64,000 bases of DNA from Negativicutes bacterium (GTDB taxonomy: Bacteria > Bacillota_C > Negativicutes > Sporomusales_B > JARLHX01), in contig JARLHX010000179.1 of NCBI GenBank assembly GCA_031292035.1, positions 1 through 64,000 on the forward strand, in the 5' to 3' direction. Of this stretch, positions 28,801-34,205 are shown piece after piece. The notes below the pieces were generated by a model. That model was not told the origin of the DNA. It saw only the letters and a program-made list of their open reading frames with translations, and made no database searches. Position 1 is the stretch's first letter. Each line of letters starts with the position of its first letter. A program made the position numbers and the translations under genes.

Positions 28801-29088
28801 TGCAATTGTGTCCGGATGCCTTTCCCCCAGCATTTCAGTGCGTAGTTTCAAGGTCTTCTCAAACAGCAACGCGGCCCCTTTGTAATTGCCTACTTTATTA
28901 TACGCAATGGCCAATTCGTTCATTGCCGCCCAGGTATCTGCACTTTTCTCGCCCTTAACCTGTAGCTCTTGCTGCACTTTTTCTTCCAGTGCCTCAATAT
29001 TTGATTCACTAGCGGCATAAACAGAGTGCCCTGCAAACAGACGAAACAAAAGAACTACCAGCGCGATCACTACAATTCCCTTTCTCAT
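25870..29088 (-). CDS. Exported TPR-CHAT protein (caspase-like protease fold)
   Basis: This is a protein of about 1072 residues. A signal peptide (residues 3-25, VVIALVVLLFRLFAGHSVYA) is followed by nine kinesin-light-chain-type TPR units of about 42 residues (roughly 50-470, each with LGERHPDTI or a variant). A helical, partly coiled-coil segment comes next, then a C-terminal CHAT domain. The caspase-like dyad is visible as His in FSTHGFFSPE (about 936) and Cys in FMSACETGRG (about 984). CHAT domains are peptidases, some of them activated by TPR sensing. ATG at 29088 is chosen because AAAGGG lies 8 bases upstream. It heads an operon with an exported protein and a secretin. One TPR unit has a 10-residue insertion (RRGGAWELGDTRE). 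Confidence 0.9.
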   Translation of the reverse strand: MRKGIVVIALVVLLFRLFAGHSVYAASESNIEALEEKVQQELQVKGEKSADTWAAMNELAIAYNKVGNYKGAALLFEKTLKLRTEMLGERHPDTIASMGYLAHTYRALGRYGDALVLDQKALALRTEILGERHQDTIRSMAGLANTYRALARYAEALPFDEKVLKLRTEMLGERHPDTIAGMGFLAYTYRALGRYGESLMLDEKALELRTEMLGEKHPDTIRSMANIANTYRALARYAEALPFDEKVLKIRTEILGERHPDTITSMAKLANTYRGIGRFGDALALSEKVLKLRTEILGERHPDTITSMDYLATAHRALGRRGGAWELGDTREFNEALALYEKALKLRAEILGERHPDTIASMANMATNYRFLGRYAESLAFDEKALQLRTEILGERHPDTIMTMDDLANTYRALRRYGEALALEQKVLQLRIEIFGPSDLHTINSMRDIATIYNDLGRHSEAIRFLQKAVNGIEHLRADGGLSPENRQAFLAIYIPNYERLSRWYVRSAESEKAFDIAELSKARTLLESATARLADQSGILSDEECQQLKEYSQRKDGLAEAIAEVDARLADLAGKITRATGQPELLSSLQLERDNLVSGRINLETEKNEMLKQYNTYLESLTDKYPKYAMLSKPHMVSAAEGEKLIPAGAVLISYLQSDKHILAFVIDPQMGLTAVDLGDIPKLDVTIGLYREMLSTTSIRNLKMTGKCLWLTPDGSYQLTQGSSYLIAPTKDAQAVDDTGLDKYLNQTAAYLGDKLLAPLAKYIGGKDRWIISPDGALAFLPFETLNYEGKPVIAAATPRHDISYIQSLSMYVLLKQREQTNQTISDRKYLFAMGAAHYGRDTLQRGAEQPDNVDLNEMISRSSDPDIVERSYNLLNLRFGDLPTSEKEVDIIAALFPGSSAVYKKDDATEAKLIEVNKTKELSQYKYILFSTHGFFSPEVPALSAIVLGQQNKVAGTNGFITVSKWPRYDLNSDLVFMSACETGRGKVIRGEGVMGLPFALYVAGNKNTVMTLWSVCDDSTTDFSTSFFRKIQSGMDQVTALNQTKREFINNGKYSRPVYWAPFMLYGI
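27770..28880 (-). repeat. Tandem 126-bp coding repeats inside the TPR-CHAT gene
   Basis: The TPR units are conserved at DNA level as well as protein level. For example, blocks at about 28320-28420 and 28570-28670 share long identical runs around the codons for AEALPFDEKVLK. This implies recent duplication or gene conversion of pairs of repeats. Confidence 0.75.
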
Positions 29089-29534
29089 CTTTTGCACCCT
29101 TTCATGTCGCTATTTAGAAATATTTACTCCGCCTTTTTGCTTATTCACAGGACCACTATCTCACTATTGCCCTTCATAATTACAAAATTCATATGCAACT
29201 TGCCGAAACAAATAGACCGAAAACAGACTCTTTGTGCATGCGCTGAATAGTAGCCACACCTGATTATTAAGTGACCGACAACTTCACCCCAGCTATCATG
29301 CCTACAAAAGGGAGCCTTGTAAATCCGAATTTCGCACTACAAACACATCTCCTAAAAATTACCATAATGGCACAATTCAACACCAGTGTTCAAACGTCCT
29401 TTTGTCCAATGAAAATATAAAAAAAATTCTCCATGCCTAAAAACTTTGCAGTACTTCTTTAACTCCAACCCGACTACAGCACAAGCTCCACCTGCACCAA
29501 ATTTACTACACAGAGCCACTCAACCAGCATCCCA
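29089..29534. other. Intergenic region upstream of the CHAT operon
   Basis: This AT-rich stretch should contain the minus-strand promoter of the TPR-CHAT operon. No gene, RNA or clear promoter could be assigned by eye. Confidence 0.45.
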
Positions 29535-29658
29535 AATAACCCTTCGTCCAAATCAGCCCACACCGTCCCTTGCCCTCATAACAAAAATAGCCGCTCGACA
29601 AAATGCCAAGAGACTTAATTTTACTTGGTGCGCTCGGGAGGACTCCAACCACCGACAA
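29535..29658 (-). repeat. Diverged direct repeat: tRNA 3' end plus terminator (scar A)
   Basis: About 125 bases aligning at roughly 80% with 32153-32277. On the minus strand it reads as a degenerate T arm (GGTGGTTGGAGTCCTCC), an acceptor strand CGAGCGCACCA, the linker AAGTAAAATTAAG and a decayed terminator hairpin. No anticodon half remains. Together with scar B it brackets the three-gene membrane module at 29782-32055. Confidence 0.7.
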
Positions 29659-29781
29659 ATCTCAGATGGTCTCTCGAATCAGGAACCATTCGCCAGCCTG
29701 GGTAATTTTTGAATAAAAGGGCACAATAGAATAATGTCAATACTCTCCATTCCTAATATCCAGCATAACAAAAGGTGCTGC

Positions 29782-30543
29782 ATGGAACACAATCAGCCTC
29801 GCCGCCCTCTCGTCGCCATCGGTACACTGGGAATTTCAGTTGTACATCCGCTCAGCCCCATTATCGCGGCTTGGTGGTCCGCCGCCTTTCCCGGATTCGG
29901 TCATTATCTGGTTAACCAATATTTATTGGGAACCTTGCTGACTTTGGCGGAAGTAATTATAAACAATCTCGCCCATCTTAACGAAGCTATCGTCTATTCC
30001 TTTTGCGGTAGATTCGACCTGGCAAAAGCCGTCGTGCAGCCCCAGTGGGCGCTCGGTTATGGCATAATCTATTTTTACACGATTTGGGATAGTTATCGGT
30101 CCGCCCTTACCCAGAACAAGCTGTATCAGCTTGCTCTGCTCGACAACGAACGTATTCAGGCCACCTTCTTTAACACCCTGACATTCCAGTACATCGAAAA
30201 GACACCCCCTTTTACACCTGCCGTTTACTCCTTTTTATTTCCCGGCCTCGGCCAACTTTACAATCACCAGACAGGGCTAGCGCTATGGGCGATGCTATGG
30301 TGGTGGATCCACCTTATCATGTCGCATTGTTACGAATCGTTGTTCTATTTACTCCTTGGCAATATTGAAACATCGGTCTCCATCCTGAATCCTCAATGGC
30401 TGCTGTTTATGCCATCGATATGGGGAGGCTCGATATATTATGCTTACCTCACCGCCCTAGAGCATAATCGACTCTTTCGGCGGGAGCAGCGTCAGTATTT
30501 CGGTGAACGTTACCGTGATTCGGCAGTTCGTATTTTCGCTTGA
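29782..30543 (+). CDS. Multi-pass membrane protein, module copy 1, gene 1
   Basis: This 253-residue protein has five or six hydrophobic segments. It is paralogous to 58650-59426: both have AWxSAxFPGFGHxxxxxY in the first third, PxxxxxLFPGLGxLYxH in the middle, and EHNRLFxREQ-like ends. The repeated FPGxGH/FPGLGQ motif suggests an internal duplication. ATG at 29782 follows AAAGGTG; an upstream ATG at 29734 is possible. I do not recognise a described function. The gene begins a three-gene module that recurs near the germination operon. Confidence 0.78.
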   Translation: MEHNQPRRPLVAIGTLGISVVHPLSPIIAAWWSAAFPGFGHYLVNQYLLGTLLTLAEVIINNLAHLNEAIVYSFCGRFDLAKAVVQPQWALGYGIIYFYTIWDSYRSALTQNKLYQLALLDNERIQATFFNTLTFQYIEKTPPFTPAVYSFLFPGLGQLYNHQTGLALWAMLWWWIHLIMSHCYESLFYLLLGNIETSVSILNPQWLLFMPSIWGGSIYYAYLTALEHNRLFRREQRQYFGERYRDSAVRIFA

Positions 30544-30555
30544 AAAGGTGTGCTG

Positions 30556-31029
30556 ATGCTAGTAATCGGGACTTTTGAACATTCGCTTGAACTAGAGCAG
30601 GTCTTAGCCATACTGGAGAACGACGGCATTCCCCGGCAGTGTTTCCTGGTAATTCCCATGGATACTGATCCTCCGTCCGCCCTGCAGTATTTAAGAAGCC
30701 CCACCGACCGTTATTCGCGCGGCGTTGAGGCCGGCATGGCATGCGCCACCGCAGGCTCCGTGGTCGGAACCTGCTTCGGCTTTATTCTGGCCTGGGGACC
30801 AATCTTTTGTGGTCTTGCTGCCGCGCTGGCCTGCTTTGCCGTCGGCTTTTGCTTATATCGGCTCATCAATAAAGGGACTCGTCCCAAGCCGGAAAAGCTG
30901 CCCGAAGTTACAGCCATTATTCAAAGCCATGAGAATCAATCCACCCTGATTATTAACACCATGTGGCAGTACCGCGCTCTTTCTGTCGGACGAGCCCCCG
31001 AACCTTCAATATATATAGCCCCACAGTAA
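30556..31029 (+). CDS. Small membrane protein, module copy 1, gene 2
   Basis: This 157-residue protein has an N-terminal ferredoxin-like segment (LVIGTFEHSLELEQVLAILE), two adjacent hydrophobic helices around residues 65-105 and a polar C-terminal domain ending near a YRALSVGRA segment. It is paralogous to 58176-58637, which has the same order and a matching SFEHSNFLELAITDLEQKGI start. AAGGTG lies 5 bases before ATG 30556. It starts 13 bases after the preceding gene. The layout suggests a cytoplasmic sensor fused to a membrane hairpin; no function is known. Confidence 0.75.
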   Translation: MLVIGTFEHSLELEQVLAILENDGIPRQCFLVIPMDTDPPSALQYLRSPTDRYSRGVEAGMACATAGSVVGTCFGFILAWGPIFCGLAAALACFAVGFCLYRLINKGTRPKPEKLPEVTAIIQSHENQSTLIINTMWQYRALSVGRAPEPSIYIAPQ

Positions 31030-31083
31030 CTACCCCCATGCAGTTTTTCCAACTCGAAACACACAAATCGTGATTGCCTTGCT

Positions 31084-32055
31084 TTGCAAGAACAGCCCCT
31101 TATCCTTGCCATTATCGTTTCAATTTACAATACATTTGTGCAGACCCAGCGAAGTTTGTTAATGGGAAAGCTTAGCGTCGGAGGGATGCGTTTGCCGACT
31201 GCATTTTGGAGTAATACAATATGGTATCTATTACTGAGCATTATAAGCCTGATTTCAATCGTATTAATACTATATAAATCCAACAATCGTAAATTTGACA
31301 TTGGATTTGGTCTTGCAGTATTAGGAACAACATTTCACGCGGAATTTACCCTTTTAGTCGCATTTAATGCCTATCGGTACTTTCCCAAGATATTTAATGA
31401 TTCATTTCTTGATTCAGTTTTCGGCAACTATGTTTCGCAGATATCGGTTGCAACCTCGGTTATGTTGGCCATTATCTATAGAATACCAGTAATGTGTAAT
31501 CTTATTATCGCCGGAATATATTTTTTAATAGACATATTATTTGTAGAATTAGGCGTCTACCGACATCTCTGGTATAAATCATGGTATTCATTCGTACTCG
31601 TTGTTCTATCCTTGTTGGTCGCCAACAAATGGTATCGCCGTTTGCTTAATCACCCCAACCCCTTCCTCTACTATTTAACACTGTACCTAGGGGCAAGAGC
31701 CCTATTTTCCCTTGCAATTGTCTTTAAATATTTTTTTTCGCTAGAAATTATTAATAAATTCGTTTTTGAGGAATCCCCCAGGAATCAAGCCTTTTATATT
31801 ATTCTCTATGATTCGATGTGGATTATAATAATGATGATTATTCATAGCCTGAATATTAAGTGGCTATGGAAAGGCATCTTTTTTGTTTTCTTATTTATTA
31901 TTCAATATATCTTGATTAAAACAGCAGGGATAATCACCGTAAAAAATGGGTGGTTTCTGCTTATAACGTTATTAAATATATTCGGAAGTTATATTGCGGT
32001 GGTAGTTATGGATTATTTTGTAAGAAAAGGTATCGCCAACACACAAACTAAGTAG
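31084..32055 (+). CDS. Multi-pass membrane protein, module copy 1, gene 3 (CBO0543-like)
   Basis: This protein of up to 323 residues has about eight hydrophobic segments. The stretch around FVELGVYRHLWYKSWYSF resembles LLVKLGFYVLIKWTYWASF in the third gene of the second module (57616-58179), which looks like the CBO0543 family of spore-former membrane proteins. The start is uncertain: TTG at 31084 lacks a good ribosome site, and ATGs at 31162 and 31189 are alternatives. The base composition is more AT-rich than in the two genes before it, consistent with transfer. Confidence 0.65.
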   Translation: MQEQPLILAIIVSIYNTFVQTQRSLLMGKLSVGGMRLPTAFWSNTIWYLLLSIISLISIVLILYKSNNRKFDIGFGLAVLGTTFHAEFTLLVAFNAYRYFPKIFNDSFLDSVFGNYVSQISVATSVMLAIIYRIPVMCNLIIAGIYFLIDILFVELGVYRHLWYKSWYSFVLVVLSLLVANKWYRRLLNHPNPFLYYLTLYLGARALFSLAIVFKYFFSLEIINKFVFEESPRNQAFYIILYDSMWIIIMMIIHSLNIKWLWKGIFFVFLFIIQYILIKTAGIITVKNGWFLLITLLNIFGSYIAVVVMDYFVRKGIANTQTK

Positions 32056-32152
32056 AGTATGAAGGAAGAGTTACTGTTTTGGATACATAGCAGCCACCTG
32101 GGCGATAAATTCCCCGTGATTCCTGGTCTCTATTAAGGCACAAGGTATCTCG
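32056..32152. other. Short intergenic region before scar B
   Basis: There is no gene here. It links the end of the membrane module to the tRNA-derived repeat that marks the edge of the integrated element. Confidence 0.4.
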
Positions 32153-32293
32153 AATAACCCTTCGTTCAATTCAGCCCACACCATCCATTCCCCGCATAAT
32201 AAAAACAGCCTCCCAACAAAGTGTTGGAAGGCTTGATTTTACTTGGTGCGCCCGGGAGGACTCGAACCACCGGCAAACGGTTTAGGAATTCGT
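32153..32293 (-). other. tRNA-Arg(CCT)-like 3' half plus terminator, probable attachment-site scar (scar B)
   Basis: On the minus strand this reads as an anticodon-loop-like TTCCTAA (32288-32282), then exactly the tRNA spacing of 19 bases to a T loop (GGTGGTTCGAGTCCTCC, one stem mismatch). The acceptor strand CGGGCGC, A and CCA end at 32244. A perfect terminator hairpin follows (32233-32207: AGCCTTCCAACA and TGTTGGGAGGCT, then TTTTT). The 5' half of the tRNA is absent. Tyrosine integrases usually recombine in the anticodon or T arm of tRNA genes and displace the old 3' end, and the integrase gene lies 180 bases away, so this is the probable left attachment site of the element. Confidence 0.65.
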
Positions 32294-32429
32294 TTTTGCC
32301 AGTCTACACGGGATAATAGACCCATAAAGCCAATAAAATCAGGGTTTTCACTCTATGCGATTTAAATATATTCTACTAATTCTATACAATAAAAATCTGT
32401 ATTGCCCCACGAATTGCCCCACAGAAATA

Positions 32430-32462
32430 AACCCGCCAAGCGAATATAACGCTCAGCGGGTT
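32430..32462 (-). terminator. Intrinsic terminator of the integrase gene
   Basis: AACCCGCCAAGCG pairs with CGCTCAGCGGGTT with two mismatches and a short AT loop. On the minus strand TTTATTTCT follows. It begins directly behind the integrase stop codon. Confidence 0.75.
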
Positions 32463-32468
32463 AGTGAT

Positions 32469-33707
32469 TTAGAAGATGGTCTCTAGCGCTTTAACTGCTA
32501 TTTCCTGCATGTCTGGCAGTACGTGGCTGTATGTGTCTAACGTCATTTGTATTGTGCTGTGCCCCAATCTTTCGGAAATGATTTTAACATTCACGCCAGC
32601 CCGCAATAACAAAGTAGCGTGCGTGTGCCGAAGGTCGTGAAAACTAAATTGCTTATCGAATCCAGCCTGTGCCGCCATTCGTTTAAAATACCTTACTGTG
32701 AAATTGGTCGTGTGTACAGGCTTACCGAAGATGTTTGTGAAAATCAAGTTTTCCGTATTGTTGTATTTATCACCCAACATATTAATAAACCACTCTTGCT
32801 GCCTATGGTAAAGATCAAGGGACTTTGCCAGCTTTTCAGTAATCGAAATTCTACGCCGTGAGCCTTTAGTTTTTGGTTCTTCAAATATCATCCCCTTGGT
32901 GCTAGAAGATACAAGGCCTCTTTGAATATTAACAGAGTTTTTCTCAAAGTCCAGGTCTGTCCATTTTAGTCCGAACACTTCACTTAGACGCATTCCGGTT
33001 CCAAGAGTTAGATCTACCACCATACGCGCCATCATTATATAGTAGTCATTTGGTGTAGAAGTCTTTTGTCGTTGCTTCAAACCATAATATATATATTCGC
33101 CTTCCTTTGCCACTTTCAATAGCTTTTCCGCCTGCTGCTCGGTCAGCGGATGTATTTCTTCTTTTACCAGTTTGGGCGGATCAGTGGCCGCTATGATGTT
33201 ATTAGCTACTATCCCCACTTGCACGGCCTTGCTAAAAGCCATACTGAGATAACGCCTCGTAATTCTCACTGTGCAACTTGAAACGCCTTTGCCATGCCTG
33301 CCACCAATGCTTAGCAAGTCATTAAAAACCCTTTGCACGTCGGGGGCTTTTAGTTTTGTTATGATGACGTTTCCCAATGTTGGTTTAATATAACATCTCA
33401 GAGTGCTCTCGTACTTTTCATAAGACTTAGTTCGCACATTGGGTTTGACATAATCATTCAGCCACCGGTCAAGCCATGACCATAACGTAGTCTTATTCGC
33501 ATCCGGCAACAGGCCATCGTCAATAAGCTTCATAAACGCTTTACCTTTTGCCGCAACTTCTTTTTGCCCTGGACCCGTTATCTTTTTTCGCTTGGTTTCT
33601 CCTGTTAACGGATCTAGATAGGAGAACTGCCCTTCCCACCTCCCCATTTTCTCATTTTCATATATAGTGCCCTCGCCGGATGCCCGGACCCTTGTTCGTT
33701 TTGCCAT
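32469..33707 (-). CDS. int: Tyrosine site-specific integrase
   Basis: This 412-residue phage-type integrase has an N-terminal arm-binding domain (GTIYENEKMGRWEG), a SAM-like core-binding domain and a catalytic domain. The catalytic residues are Arg in GTGMRLSEVFGLKW, His-x-x-Arg in HDLRHTHATLLLRAG, His in LGHSTIQMTLDTYSHV and the Tyr in that same segment. ATG at 33707 follows AGAGGAG. The gene points toward the tRNA-like scar at 32244, the usual arrangement next to an attachment site. The excisionase lies 63 bases upstream. Confidence 0.93.
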   Translation of the reverse strand: MAKRTRVRASGEGTIYENEKMGRWEGQFSYLDPLTGETKRKKITGPGQKEVAAKGKAFMKLIDDGLLPDANKTTLWSWLDRWLNDYVKPNVRTKSYEKYESTLRCYIKPTLGNVIITKLKAPDVQRVFNDLLSIGGRHGKGVSSCTVRITRRYLSMAFSKAVQVGIVANNIIAATDPPKLVKEEIHPLTEQQAEKLLKVAKEGEYIYYGLKQRQKTSTPNDYYIMMARMVVDLTLGTGMRLSEVFGLKWTDLDFEKNSVNIQRGLVSSSTKGMIFEEPKTKGSRRRISITEKLAKSLDLYHRQQEWFINMLGDKYNNTENLIFTNIFGKPVHTTNFTVRYFKRMAAQAGFDKQFSFHDLRHTHATLLLRAGVNVKIISERLGHSTIQMTLDTYSHVLPDMQEIAVKALETIF

Positions 33708-33770
33708 ATTACATTCTCCTCTCAAAAATCAAAGTAATCGGAGCCAGCCAAGAAGGCCAGCCCCGCTTTT

Positions 33771-33953
33771 TTATGCTCCCTGTATCGCCGCTGGGGGACT
33801 CACCAACTTGTCTACATACCAGGCAGGAATAAATACTCTGCCCCCCACTCGTACAGAGGGTACGTTGCCTTTCTTGACTGCTAGGTAGATGCCAGCACGG
33901 CTCATTGGAATGATCTCAAGGATTTCGTCGATTTCGTATAGTTTCTTGTTCAT
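33771..33953 (-). CDS. Excisionase-like helix-turn-helix protein
   Basis: This 60-residue protein is a winged helix-turn-helix of the MerR/excisionase type (IPMSRAGIYLAVKKGNVPSV followed by RVGGRVFIPAWYVD). Small proteins like this bind attachment-site arms and direct excision. It is encoded just upstream of the integrase and in the same direction, which supports the assignment. Confidence 0.8.
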   Translation of the reverse strand: MNKKLYEIDEILEIIPMSRAGIYLAVKKGNVPSVRVGGRVFIPAWYVDKLVSPPAAIQGA

Positions 33954-34011
33954 ATGATCCTCCCTTAAAGTACTCTTCTTTTCGTAATTCTTATAACCGC
34001 CGCAGAGGCCA

Positions 34012-34200
34012 AAAACGGGTCATACGGGAAATACGGGAAAACAAATACCGTATGTGTAGAAAAAATATATTTCTCAAACTGCGAAATATATTTTTTCTAT
34101 TAAGATATATACATTTCACCCGTATCCCGTTTAATTGGTTAATTTTTGTTGGCCTCCCCACAACACTTTTTGCATACGGGTAGCTGGGCCTACCCGTATT
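34012..34200. repeat. ACGGGT repeat cluster, candidate origin or regulatory region of the element
   Basis: This noncoding region has ACGGGT and ACCCGT hexamers in direct and inverted order (34015-34045 and 34115-34200, including CATACGGGAAATACGGG). They flank an AT-rich segment with a long ATATATTT/AAATATAT inverted repeat around 34065-34100. The same architecture recurs in diverged form at 57140-57345. Its position between the primase gene and the excisionase suits a replication origin, but a phage-type regulatory region is also possible. Confidence 0.5.
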
Positions 34201-34205
34201 TACGA

